A stretch of DNA of 43,519 nt, from the NCBI GenBank assembly GCA_003427395.1, contig BFEA01000178.1:313094-356612 (forward strand), given 5' to 3'. Shown piece after piece: positions 22,185 to 33,882 of this stretch. The notes below the pieces were generated by a model. It saw only the letters and a program-made list of their open reading frames with translations, made no database searches and had not been told where the DNA came from. The DNA is from Chara braunii. Lineage: Eukaryota; Streptophyta; Charophyceae; Charales; Characeae. Position numbers and translations under genes: made by a program. Numbering within the stretch: position 1 is the first letter of the stretch; every line of letters begins with the position of its first letter.

Positions 22185-22974
22185 AGACCTACTCTTCTAA
22201 TTGCTCCTTTCTCACTAGTCACGTGAACGTGGGAGCACTGAGACAGCAATGTGCCAGAGGGTTATCTACTCCTGACACATGGAACAAGCGGGCTGTCTTG
22301 ACACCACATGAAGGACTAGGAAGCCTACACTCATGATCTCTTAGGTGTAGTGTGGCTCATGCTGCCTCTCCCCAGTCCAATCCTAGGACCATATCAAACG
22401 GGAGATTCTCCTCTACAAGGAGAGTCAGGGAATGGAGAACACTTTCTCCCTTCCCATCTTTCTCTAGGCAGAAGTACGCCTGGACTCCCTCGACGTAATC
22501 CTCGATTCACATCGTGTGATGGTCTGCGAGGATACTGACTATGGGTTCATCTAGCTTCTGGACTTTCAGATTAAGCTTCTGCTCCTTCAACGCTTTACGA
22601 CTAATATAGTTATGGGTGGCCCCACTATCTATAAGGGTCCCTACCTTGCCTCTAAGGACTTCTACGTCTACTAACAGTAGCTGCCCTTTTCCATTTTTCT
22701 TTATCTTGGCCCATGCCGACATTCTCTCTTTCAACTTTTCTGCAAGTCCTGTGAGGCTAGCGCCTAGAGAGACTCTAACACAAAAAGTATCGGGGCAACT
22801 AACTAGACTATGGCCAGCAACCTCTGCCATAGACACATCTGGGTTGGGAGTTTCTATCTGGTGCGCGCTCTCATCTCCACATGGCCTAAGGGTAAGGGCA
22901 ATTGCTACCCCTACCAGCGGTTGCCTTTTGCTGCCTCTACAGCAGCTCGCTGGGCACTCATATATTTGGGACAA
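22185..22974 (-). pseudogene. Gypsy aspartic protease and linker to RT
   Basis: LIDSGATHNYIS near 22620 is the catalytic DSGA motif of the retropepsin that cuts the polyprotein. Downstream, LPFDMVLGLDWGEAA is the usual end of the protease domain, followed by a linker into RT. In-frame stops occur before IEDYVEG, after GEAA, after PTFT and before VFVAYA; each is TGA or TAG, one or two G-to-A steps from TGG. Confidence 0.85.
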
Positions 22975-23270
22975 AATTTTATGATATGCCCTGGGTCAGC
23001 GCAGAAAATGCATTGACCTGCATTTATCATGTCCTGCCAATCCTTCTTTTCAAGGCCCAACGATTCCCAGGGTCTGCCCTCAGGCAGACCAGGGTGTCAT
23101 TCACCCCTTCTAGGAGGTGACTAATTAGAACGTGGACGGTTTAACGAGGGACCTTGACCCCTTCCTCCCTCTTGGCGGTTTCCCTGCCGTCAACCCCTTG
23201 GCCGCCCTGTCCTCGACCACTAGAGGCCTGGCCCCCTTGGCCCTGACCGGTTTGGGTTCTAAGTGGTTGT
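22950..23270 (-). pseudogene. Gag nucleocapsid remnant with CCHC knuckle
   Basis: The minus strand at 22971-23012 encodes CIFCADPGHIIKFC, a perfect C-x2-C-x4-H-x4-C knuckle that packages element RNA. A basic, Gly/Arg-rich stretch precedes it in the same frame with several stops. A TAG follows KGNRW and separates it from the protease. Gag sequence further upstream is not recognisable. Confidence 0.8.
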
Positions 23271-24933
23271 TTGGGTTATACAACCATGAAAGTGTGAGGT
23301 TTGCCACGCGCGAATGGGTGTAGTGAGCATCGTACTATGACCTGAATGGAAAGGACTACGGGAAGTAGTAGATTTGCATGGCACCCTTTTTGTTAAAAGA
23401 GGATATTTGATCCTAGAGGTAGTCGGAGTAACAGTGAAGGAGGCAACACTTAGATTATCTTGCCTACCTTTGATGGGGCAATGAGTTGTAATTGATGTTA
23501 GACCTTCGCTTGAACCTTTCCAGGCTTGAACCATCCACTTGAATCTATGAGTTGGAACTAAGGACTTGAGACTAACTGTCTAAGGGCATTTCTATTTGAG
23601 TTATATGTTGAACTCATCCATATGTGCCAGATCTTATCTGAGTATGCTTGCCTAATGTCTAATTATGTGAGGCTATGTGCTTGATGATTATAATTCCTTT
23701 GATAATTATCCTTGTCAGAAATATTTACATGGGCCATGTATCTGAAGTATGTATTTGAATTATTCAGTCTGCAAGGATTTATATGAGTGTCTCAAGTCCA
23801 ATTATCGATTTATGGCTGTCTATTAAGGTTTGTGTGTTTGGATTGCTCCTCAAAGAGGGGGTAGAAATATTATGCAGAATCCACGTCTGATGCGGATTCA
23901 GAGGTGAATGGAGTGACCGCCTCTTGAGATAAGTACTTCTCAGGAAGTGGTCAATGTGTAAGGTCTACCCTAAGGAAGGTTGCAATCCTATGTTATTGTT
24001 CCCCTAAGAGATGGCTTTGAAGAAGTTATAATCTTGTCTTGTAGGTAGTAGTGAGGCTCACGCCGGAACTATGTTCCTGGTCCATAGTGGGGTGTTGTTG
24101 TTGTATCTTTTATGATAAAATGACTACACTACTACTGAATAGGAGGAAAGTGTCTGGGCCTTGCCAGATCATAGACTATAAAGGAAGCGGCTACTACCTG
24201 CCCCTGAAAAGTAGGGGGTGAATCCCTAGCTATTCTTAAGTCAAGTAGGTTCGCCAGCACAGGACGGGACGGTACCACCCGGAGTGTGTATGGTGAGGTT
24301 GTTTACTTTATCGACAAGGGTCTGCAAGGAACGGGTGCTGGAATCGGAGGGAGAAGCAATGAGGCTTGACCCTTGAGTGGGACTCGGGGATTTGAGATGC
24401 TATCCATTTTTTAGAAAGGATTACACTGCCCCTCGCTACAATATACTTTTGTTAGAGTCGGGGAGTAAAGTGTGGTACTCTCACAAGTATTATGTCTGGA
24501 AGTGCTAACTGTTGGAAATCATATCCCTTATCATAATGTGTCTATCATATGTTATGCCTGTTGATATAGGTCTGTAGCTATGAGATATTTGTATATGCAT
24601 TGAGTAACTGACTAGTGTGTGTATGATGTGTCTGATTACTATGAGTATTATTGTTGTCAGTTACTATGGTAACATATCGTTTCTCCACGAGTTATTATTT
24701 TGAATTTTTGGTATTTGTGAGCATATTATTACCATGATATATTGCCATTAATATTTTCTCTAAGCTGGGTGGCCGTAAACGCTGGAAAGGATGAATTTTA
24801 GTGAAAGATGATATGGAGCTAAGGCTTCAGGGGTAGGGATGTTAGAACACGATTGTCAGTTTGGTAACGGAAGGCGTATGCTGGACGTTTTCTGTGATGG
24901 GAAGAACCCAGACCAGAGCGAAGGCAACTCAGG
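23271..24933. other. Unassigned sequence
   Basis: AT-rich sequence without long ORFs, RNA genes or clear repeats. The 5' LTR of the gypsy element would be expected near here, but I cannot match it to the LTRs at 8 and 18 kb. Confidence 0.4.
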
Positions 24934-25608
24934 ATGCCTTATGCTAGGGAAGATCCTAGTATGGCCTTGCCCGTCAAAAGGGAAGATGGGCTGGAGATAT
25001 TCTTGCCAAGGCAAGTCAAGGAAGGTGAGTATATCTCTTCCTGGTGGGGTGCATTGATAGACAGGGGTATCTTCATCTGGATCGAGTCCGGCTTTAATGA
25101 TGATGAAGATTGTGCGATCGTGAGGGTAACCCTGTACGCATCTTCCTCATTTTGGGTCAAGCATGGGGTTGAGTTGGCACTTGGGCATGAGAGCTTGCTT
25201 ACGAGGCCATTGAGGGTAGTTGAGGGAGCTGCCGAGAAGTGGGCAAGAGGAAGGGTCCATAAAGGGGAAGAGCGAGTGGTGACCCATGTAGAAGTCAAGC
25301 GTGCCGATGAATTTGGGCTTCCTTCTGCCCCATTACGAGTCATCCTGCCTGAATTTCTGGTAGGGAAGTGTTTCAGGGGACAAGAAAGAGTAGAGGTCGC
25401 AGCAGAAGCCGCTTTGAGGGCGCGCGAATAGGGATATGGGCGTTTTACGTGCGAATTGATATATGGCATGTACCTGGACCAAAGGCTCTTACCCCATAGT
25501 CACGGACTAAAGGACATGGTCAATATTGTGGATGCCTACGCGAGCTCCCATGGTCCAGATGACGGGGTTGTTGATTGGAACGAGGTCCGGCAAGTAGCTG
25601 GGCGATAG
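24934..25608 (+). pseudogene. Orphan ORF with one internal TAG
   Basis: I do not recognise this protein. The plus strand is open for 165 codons from 24934, meets TAG at 25429-25431, and stays open in the same frame for another 58 codons to TAG at 25606-25608. Composition is balanced and rich in charged and aliphatic residues on both sides of the stop (for example GALIDRGIFIWIE before, LIYGMYLDQRLLPHS after), unlike the Ser/Thr-rich antisense frame 24939-25469, which I treat as its shadow. An overlapping frame, 24839-25057, could be an upstream piece joined by a frameshift. It may be a decayed gene or an unknown retroelement fragment. Confidence 0.4.
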
Positions 25609-28330
25609 AGGGTGCCCTTGTATTCTGCCAAGGCACGTCTCCTATGAACTTGTGTATATACGTGTACATGGGAGCCAAGGTAAGAGGCTAACTGATTGTG
25701 TGATTCCGGCCCTTTGTTTTAGTTGACAGGATATTGACTAAATACAGGATGGGTTGGAAGATGTGTATATATTATGCCTTTAGTGCATTGTGTGTATATG
25801 TCAAATCTTAAGGGGCCTCCGGTTAAATTGGATAAGCAAGTCTTCAGGCTTTGGCATCTACTCAGGGGTAGACTGGTTAGAGCACGAGAGTGAGCCTCGC
25901 GTACGTATGGGCCGCGAAAGATAAGAAACGGATGAGGGTATGGGTTGTAATATAGACTTGAGCACATCATGAGGTCATATGAGGATGGGATCTTATTAGG
26001 AGGACTGATTTGACTTTGATTGTGACATTCGTCCTTCTTTAAGATATATACCTTCATCCGGGAATGTCTTCCTACGATTCAAGGTGGGTTGATTGTGTTT
26101 TAGGACTGAGTTTATCTTTAACCATACCACCCTGAGTTGTGAAAGGGGTACATGCCCATACGTTTGTATATAGGAGCTGCTTAAAATTAGGTGGGTCTGG
26201 AGTTTATGGTTTCAGGACGCTATGGCCTCGAGAGTTAGTGTGCTAAACCTCTTGCTATGCGAGTTGTGCTGAGATATGAGAGAGGAGTATGTGCTGAGAT
26301 ATGAGAGAGGAGTATGCACACATCTTGATTCGAGGCTGTTGTAAACTTATGATTGATTGAGGCATGATGGACCTCGTGTTAGGTCTGTTTCAGTTCAGCT
26401 TTGGCTAAGGAGGCTATGATTTTTGGGCGATACTGGACCACTGGTGCCAGTTTGAGTTGAGATTGTTCAACTCTATGGGTATATAAGTAATTCAAAACTA
26501 TGACTGTTTGGGTTTTGAGTTGGGATATTATACCCCTGTGTGTAGATTAAGTTGGGATTTTATCTGAGGTTACTCTTTGTATATGGCGATCACAATCACT
26601 CTCACATGTGGGGATTTATCTTGATGTATGATGCTTTTGTGTGAGAGATGTATGAGAAACATCTCGTGTGCTATCTATTTCGTGAATGAGAATGGATGTA
26701 AACTGCCTACTCTTCGGTATACTCGTGCGATATGCCCACGAGCGGGTGATAGGGCCGGGTATAAGGGGAGGAAGTGCAGTTTGTTTTGTGACAGGAGTGT
26801 GAGAATCCTAAGGGATTTAGGAGTCTTTGAGACTCGAATGCTTACCATGCCAAATGTTTTATGGTTGAGTTGTGAAGAGGACCCATAAGTTGGTCTTTCA
26901 GTTTGAGTTGTTTTATGGTCGAGACCCCTTCAGATTGGGAAGGTGGTAATGTTATTTATTGGAAGACTCATCTTCAAAAGGGAAGATGTTTTGAGGAAAG
27001 GTCGTGTGAAAGTTCATCCTAGAAAGAGAGGGATGACTGGGAGACCTATTGACGAGAGACCTCCTTCGTGGTTGAAAGGTGGTTAATAGATTTAGGGGCA
27101 TGGTAAGCAAAGTTCGAGTTGATAAAGTCTGACGAAAAGGACCAGAAAAACTATTTTGAACGGAATTGAGCGTGTCGCAAATCAGTGCATTTGGTAGGTG
27201 TCATCGGGATGTGTGGTTTACTGTCTCTGATCAAGTCAAGGGGCTACGGCCATGTGAACCTGGCGGTGATTCTTGTTTATGATTGTGAGAAGGGTGTCGT
27301 GCTCTCTATGTTGTCCCATAGGGAATTGGTAAACGCCTTTATGTGAGACAAGACCCCTGCGTAGTCCCGCAGTGGGCTTATGGTTTGTTGCGACACACCG
27401 CCCGGACATTTGTGCTAATCCTCGGGCACTTTAAGGAAGACCAAGCTAAACGGTAAAAGTTAGAACCTCTAGGGCGCAATCCCTAGTGGATGGTTGCTAG
27501 CCAACACAACCTGGCAGCGGACCCTCGTCTACCAAAGGGGTGAGAGTTTAAGGGTTATGCACGCCTCAGGGAATTACTCCGATGGGATGGTGGGGGATAT
27601 GAGTCGAGTCTTTTTGGTAGTCCTGATTGAATGCTTATCAGGAGAAAACCTATCGTTGCTTAACTAACGAAGGACACTGTCGCTAAGGTAACCATGCGGC
27701 AGGCCGTAGATCTGGCTCAATCAACCAGACTATGGTGGGCCAGAATGGAGATCTAGCATTTCTGTACTAGACTGCAGAAAGAGTTGAGAAGAGATTTAAG
27801 TGTATATATGCATATCTGTTTGATTGTGAGGATTTTCGGGAGGGAGGCGAGAGTGTCTTCTAAGGTCTCATTTAAGGCTCGCGTCCCTGGTTATGGCTCT
27901 GCTTACGAGGAACTGTGTATCCTTTTAACGGAGAACGGGCGGAGTGAAACGCCCGGACACCCGTTTAACGGGCCCCAAGGCCTCCGTTGAATCGCGTTAA
28001 ACGCGAAAACGGGGGCGTCGCGAGACACTCAACGAGAAGCCGGCGTTTGTCTAGGACAAATGGGAGAGGATGGTTTGAGAGGGCCTTTGGAACTTATGAT
28101 GTAGTATTGATGCGTAATACACCGGCGTCCTAGTGTCAGGACAATGGAGACCCATGTTGAAACCCTAGCGACATATAGTTGTGTCGGCACAGATTGTTGG
28201 AGGCCTCTAACCTGAGTTTGTCGGCTAACCGAATTGGTTCCTTTCTCGTCAACATTTGGAGTCCGGACGAAATTATAGCTTTTTGATTGAGCGAAGCGAC
28301 GGGGACGTCGCTTAATATGGTCCGGTAAGT
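25609..28330. other. Unassigned sequence before the right arm
   Basis: I see no recognisable gene. A perfect 25-bp tandem duplication lies at 26266-26290/26291-26315. A GC-rich cluster of short palindromes lies at 27937-28005. Short ORFs at 26628-26888 and 27784-27990 have no recognisable domain. Confidence 0.4.
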
Positions 28331-28551
28331 TGTCAGTGCGAATACCCTTACAAGGGTATCCGCCCTGGTTTTTGCAAGCGACAGAAAATAAAAGTAGTTT
28401 AAAGTTTGAATATACCGCGCGAGTCACGACAGTGTCCGTTGTCTATGCGGCTGATGGTTGACTAGAATAAAGACTGTGTGGGCGTGCAGATGTGAGGCGC
28501 GCGTGGTCTTTTCATTTATTGATGATTAAAGAGTCGGTGTGATCGTCGGCC

Positions 28552-28578
28552 TTTTTTTTTTTTTTTTTTTTTTTTTTT
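28552..28578. repeat. Poly-T run in the right arm
   Basis: A run of 27 T with no matching homopolymer at the mirror position of the left arm. It may mark a small insertion or a length-unstable tract. Confidence 0.9.
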
Positions 28579-30510
28579 CTGATTAAGTTAGGATTAAATA
28601 GATTTTGTCTCCTGATTGGTGTATTTATTTGTGACTTGTACGTACGTGCGGAGGACGGCATCGACAACAGCATGGAATTTCAATACGTCCTGGTAGGTCC
28701 GCGCGTCGCGCAATTTTCATTTATTTGAGTGTCCGTTAGAACTAGACCCATCCGTGGGCCTAGCAATGTTAATTATTGCGCCAACTTTTCAGCGGAGAGA
28801 TTCAGGGATCGAGATCGAGCGGCGGTGACGCGCGGTTATTAGAGTAGCGCGAATGGACCGAGGGGTTGAGGGCCCAGTGGGGCTATCTCCGATTTTGCCT
28901 TCGGCGGCGTTGAAACGATGTTAGCGGTCTCCCTTTTTTCCTCGAATTTGTATATTTTGACGATTAAAATTTTCTAAATAGTTTATTATTTAACGTTCGT
29001 ATTATTATTTATCCTTGCTCCGACATCCCGTTGACATGGACGCAACGCCGGATTTAGTGGCCGTCACGGTAATCGGGAACCTTGAGTATGCGCTTCTTTC
29101 GACGGGTCGTTCGGGTTTCGCGTGTTTGTGATGTCGGTAAGATACCTTCGCCCTGCCCGTCTTGGGATGCGAACCGAGGACTTCAACGTGCATACCAGCC
29201 GGTGGGCGGATTGACCCATAAGATGGAGGAAGTCCGCGGTGGAGGGGTTGGGTGTGATTATACCCGCGGGACTTTCCTCCGCTTCGGTCCTCAAGGTTCT
29301 CATTTGAATAATTGCCACTACCACAAAGACCTGTGTCGGGCCATTTCACCTACGCCCGCGCTTGGGCCTATAGAAGACCCGCGCCCCAGCTCCACGGCTT
29401 GTCATGAGAGACCTGAGTGAGACTTACCTACTGCAGGGCCGAAGGGGTGGCGGGCCCAGCTTGGAAGAAAGGGGGACAGGCGACTCGAACCGTCTAGTGG
29501 CTGGCATTCCTCTGGAGACAGTCGGGGCTGCTTTGAGCGCTACCCGACTGTCTGTGGGATCGGCCTCTATCGAAGCGCTGCGCTGGCATCAAAAGGGACG
29601 AGGTAGAGAGGGAAAGAAAAACGGGAGTGCCGAAGTAGCGAGCGCAGAGGAGAGGGGGAACGGGTCGGACGCCCGTCAGTGTGAAGCGCAGCTGCGGCAG
29701 GAGGCAACGAGGAACAGACTAGAAGAAGGGGGCGCTGCGGTGACAGGATGAATGAAACGGGGAAGCGAACCTGGACAGGGAAGGGCGCAGGGTGCATACG
29801 GAGGTAAGGAAGAAAAGGGAAACGAAACGGGACAAGACCCTGCGACAGACGCATGTGGAGCGGAGCGCAGTCAGGGGGTGAGACTATGGCGAACAGGAGA
29901 ATGCATAGCGCGCTCGATTCTTGACAGAATCGAGCGAGGTAAGGTTTAAGATTGGGGTTTATTGACAGGGCGACCCCGGATCTGAAGTCGGAGTAGTATA
30001 AGAGTTATAGTATAGTAGAGTTTAGTAAGAAGAATGGCTGCGCGGAGAGACGGCGGGAGCGGATATGGCAGGGGTAGAGGAGTGAAGATCTTGCTCGATT
30101 CTACATAGAATCGGACGAGCTAAGAGGCTAAGTAGGGGTTTTGAAATATCGCGAGTTCAACGACGTGGTTGGATTGTGCGGGGAAAGTGTGGGTTTGGTG
30201 CTATACTATTCGTACGCAGCGTCGGGGTGAAAAGACCAAAGTGCTGAATGTATTTGGTCGTGATCTAGAGGTAGATTCACTCTGATTTTGCCAGTCGAAT
30301 CGATGGGGGTAGCCCCTCTCTAACTCCCTGTGTTCACGACTCGAGTGCGACGGATTCTGACTCGCTCATCTCAACGGGCAAACTGGCAAAAAGCCAGCCA
30401 TGAAGCTGCGGGTATACCTGTCGATCGACGTGTTGCTCAACATTGGGTAGCGGCCTCTCTCGAGGAAGGCAGCAGGCACGAGGGAGGGACAAATGCGTAC
30501 CTACCTGGCA

Positions 30511-30575
30511 AGCGGCCTAGCTCAGTTGGTTAGGCACGCAAGTGGCATTCGGGAGGACCGTAAGGTTGAAGGCTT
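30511..30575 (+). other. tRNA-like A-box module
   Basis: TAGCTCAGTTGGTTAGGCAC at 30518-30537 is almost the canonical D-arm/A-box of a tRNA. About 30 bases on, CCGTAAGGTTGAAGG sits where a T-arm would be but lacks the TTCGA core, and acceptor ends do not pair. A related module (GTAGCTCAGCAGGGATAC, then CCCGTAAGGTGGAGG) lies at about 35118-35175 and in mirror at the left window start. I read it as a decayed tRNA-derived segment rather than a working tRNA gene. Confidence 0.35.
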
Positions 30576-32116
30576 GTTTGTCGGTCGATATCTCGTATGG
30601 AGAAGCAACGTGGAGCCGGTTGAGAGACTTACTGACTTACCTGCCAACGGAGCCAGAGTGAGGAGAGCGAAGCAAAGTAGGAGGCAACATGTGGGATAGC
30701 GACGTGCCTCTTAGCGGTTGGAGCAGTGATAGTGGGGGCTGTCTGACTAAGTACTTAAGAGTTGGCGGGAAAAGTTCCGCAGCCGGTAGAGTTGAAGACC
30801 CGCCGAAGAAAGAGGCAGGTCACGACCAGCGAACTTGCCTGCAAACCGTATGCTGCTACCCCATTGGAACGGTGAGGTAGAGGAACAGCTGCAAAGCCAA
30901 AACTCTTACCTACTGGCTGATGTGGGGCCCGGCTCGTCAAAGTGAAATTGCAGCGGAGAAATTGTAGATTGTCTGCAAAGGTGGAAAGCTTACCTGTGAC
31001 CAGCAATACTCCGGGTCACGAGCTGGGGAGTGAGGGACGGAACCGCAGTGACTGCAGAGCTTAGCCACTAGGGAGTACAACGCATATTCCCCCAAGGAGT
31101 GGAGTGAAGCCCACCATAGTGGTTGTGAGTCTGAGCATTAGCTGGAACGTAGCCTGACTAGTGGGCTGAGGCAGCACCAGACCTGTTGAAGAGAGACGGA
31201 CTTGGCTGTTTTTTGGTGCGCCCTTTCCTCCTGACAGGCGCAGATTTGGAGACTTAGCTGATGGACGGTCTAATATTCACCCTGCAGGTTGAGGCAACGT
31301 GAGTCTCGCTATGGGACAGATACCGGTCGGGGCTTGGTGAGGGTTACACGACAGGAGGTGCGCACTCTTCCTGTTGCATGGCTAGCTTGTTATTTCAATA
31401 CGTGATGTTAGGGGACTGTGCTCTGACTTACAATCGGGTTTTTTGAGCTATGACCACTGGATTTTGGCCCAAGGGCGGCAGGATAGCTAAGTTGGTGAAA
31501 AGGAGCCTTGTTGCGATTGGGGAGACGCCGGGGAGTCAATGGTTGGCATTTTGATTTCGGTTAACCGAGCTGTTGTGAAGTTGGCCGCCATTGCGGGGCC
31601 CTCAGGCGCATAAAGATTTCAAGGCCCTCTCACGTGAGTCTGAGAGCACCCCTCCTGTATCTGAGAGACTCAATAACATCTATTTCTGCCCTTCTTACTC
31701 GAAGTCTAATCTTGTTCAGAGAGAAAGACGGCAGGCAGGATTGCAACCCGTAGGTCCGCAACAAGACTCTGTGGGGAGTCAGCCCACCGATTGCGGGAGC
31801 TCTGCCGGAACTCAGGCGGAGTTCTAGAGGCAAAGAATTGAGAGGTAACCATTGCTTTCCTTTTATAAACCCAGATTATAACCCTTATCTCTACCTCTTG
31901 CTATGCTTTGACTGAGTATGCTGCATGTATCCTACTTTGACTTTGAGTTTGACTTTCAGGACACAAACTCAGACTAAGTAAAGGAATGCTTGTGCAATCT
32001 CAGTTTCAGTTTATTGATTGTGTAAAGGCAGATTGTAAAAAGGGATTGCATCTGGGGGAAGGTTAGGAGGAAAGCAGTTTTGCATGAGAATTGACTGGGT
32101 CATTTAAGGCTAGGAA

Positions 32117-33006
32117 GTCCCCATAAGTTTGGGGGGACCCAGTGCTGTGTTTGTTTTGGATTGCTTGGAGCATCAGGCCATTCCATAAGTTTGGGTGGTT
32201 TGATTGCTCTGGAAGCTGGGAAGTCCCCATAAGTTTGGGGAGACCGAATGTTGTGGAATTGCTTTGAGAATCAGACCATTCTATAAGTTTAGGTGGTCTC
32301 GTTGCTCTGACTTGTGAGGGTTAACTGTGATTGACTTTTCAGGAGCCAAGCGCATTCTGTAAGTTCGGGTGGCTTGGTTGCTTTGTTTACTTGGGCTTTC
32401 TCAGTTTCGTTGGTTCTGAACGAGGAGGTTTGAGCCATTCTATAAGTTTAGGTGGTTCAGCCTTTTCCTGCTTTTATTCTGAGGAAGTAACTTTGGCAGA
32501 GAGTCAGGCTATTCCATAAGTTTGGGTGACTTCGACTCCATGCCACGCACAGATTTGATCAGAGAGGAACGAACCAGGCAGAGAGTCAGACTGTTCTATA
32601 AGTTTAGGTAGTCTGGCCCAATGCCTCGCACATGCTGGAACCCAAAGGTTATAACTTGGCTATATTTTATTACTATCTTATTTATGAACAGGCTAGTCAG
32701 ACTATTCCATAAGTTTGGGCTATCTGACCATAGCTTATCACAACCTGAACATAGTATAATTAAGAGGTATAACTGAAGGTAATTTGGGCCGACTGAGCAT
32801 TGTTTCTAAGACGAATGGCTCAGTCTAACGCTCGGTTTTGAACACTAAGTTCAGATAGATATATACAACTTGGATATTAAATAGTTCAGGACGACTATAA
32901 TGGTTTAGTCCTGTGCCCAAAGAAGAGAGAAGTAGTGGTGCCCTCTGTTCTGTGTATACTCTTTGGCTAAGTCAGGCACATTCCATAAGTTTGGGTGGCC
33001 TGACTT
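32117..33006. repeat. Array of eleven covarying-stem hairpins (type B loop, one type A)
   Basis: Ten copies share the loop ATAAGTTT or a paired variant and differ in stem. They begin near 32117 (GTCCCC/GGGGGGAC), 32168 (ATCA-GGCC region, with G-T pairs), 32223 (GTCCCC/GGGGAGAC), 32265 (AGACC/GGTCT), 32346 (CCAAGC/GCTTGG), 32431 (TGAGCC/GGTTCA), 32501 (GAGTC/GACTC), 32587 (CAGACT/AGTCTG), 32696 (GTCAGA/TCTGAC) and 32969 (AAGTCAGGC/GCCTGACTT, 9 bp). Inner pairs also covary: C-G becomes T-A next to the loop, and in the 32346 copy the loop-closing A-T becomes G-C. The copy at 32791-32825 (GACTGAG/CTCAGTC) instead carries the left-arm type A loop in inverted orientation. The array sits in mirror position to 2418-3103. 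Confidence 0.85.
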
Positions 33007-33284
33007 TATGCCTTATGTAAGCTGGGTATAAAGGGTTAAATCATTGAGAGAATATGAACTATTATTTGACAAGGTTTAAACCTCGGGCTGGCGAGAGTAC
33101 TTACCATTGTGGTTTGGCCTGCATGTGGCTAAGTGAGGCCTCTACTTAGTCTGAGTTTCAGTTTGACAGGTAGTTGTTTTAGTCGCTCGCCACGTGCTAG
33201 AGCGATAGGAGTTAGTTCAATTTCTGCATTTTCTGAGCTAACTTTATTTTTACTTAGGTCAATTTTTGCATTTTCTGAGATCTT

Positions 33285-33595
33285 TTGTTATATTTGGCTT
33301 TGTATAAACTTTGGTAAGCTACTTTCTCTACGGGAAGCGCTGCGGAAATTTCTGCAAATCCAAGGAGTTGGTCAAATTTTGACTGCTCAAAGTTCAACTT
33401 GTCTAAATGTCATATATGACTTAGTGAAAATCTGGAAAGTCTCATTTTTTAAAGAGGGTGCTGCCCAAATTTTTGCTGATTCAGGGAGTTAGACACAATT
33501 GGACTTTGGAAAGTTGAAGACTATTTCTGTTTGCATATTTGGGCTGATATAAATTCTAAAAAGGCACTTTTCCTGCGGGAAACGATGCCGAGAGT
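33285..33595. repeat. Tandem array, about three ~124-bp units
   Basis: Reverse-complement counterpart of 1555-2140, with roughly three units against five. The distance to the neighbouring hairpin array is about 280 bp, the same as in the left arm, which confirms that the arms are collinear. Confidence 0.75.
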
Positions 33596-33842
33596 TAGAC
33601 TATATTTTGACAGGTGGCGATTCTGGCGATCCACTCTGTATAGAGGAGATTCTGTCAGGGTCTACCTTGCTTTGGGCACTTGCTTAGAGGTCGATTAAAG
33701 CTTAGCTAATTAGGAAGAGTTCGAGTGAGATTGTGATATGGAGATTATTCTCCATGGACTTATAGATCTAGCTTGGGGATTGGCCTGTCTTGTGTTACAG
33801 GTCCTCTTGGTCGTTTGATTTAGGATTTGGACTAGTTTCAGC

Positions 33843-33882
33843 TGATCCTACAAGGATCAACTTCTGTTATCACTGATAACAG
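33843..33882. repeat. Twin palindromes, right-arm copy
   Basis: TGATCCT-ACA-AGGATCA (33843-33859) and CTGTTATC-ACT-GATAACAG (33864-33882) mirror 1275-1315. The stems are kept and the loops changed. Confidence 0.7.

Larger units (their letters stand above)
18265..23270 (-). mobile_element. Decayed Ty3/gypsy chromovirus-like retrotransposon
   Basis: Minus-strand order is Gag zinc knuckle, aspartic protease, reverse transcriptase, RNase H, integrase, chromodomain and 3' LTR, which is the Ty3/gypsy arrangement (integrase after RT/RNase H). The polyprotein ends at a TGA at 19275-19277. At least two frameshifts and more than ten in-frame stops make it non-functional. No 5' LTR is recognisable to the right of 23.3 kb, and most of Gag is missing or too decayed to read, so the 5' end looks truncated. 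Confidence 0.9.

Noticed and set aside
24939-25469. Minus-strand 176-codon ORF
   Set aside because: It lies antisense to the better plus-strand frame and has the Ser/Thr-rich composition typical of a shadow ORF.
27395-27700. rRNA-like words (CACACCGCCCG, CTAAGGTAACC)
   Set aside because: The matches are about 11 bases, far apart, and the surrounding sequence does not follow any rRNA.
30511-30590. Functional tRNA gene
   Set aside because: The D-arm fits well, but there is no TTCGA T-loop and the acceptor ends do not pair.
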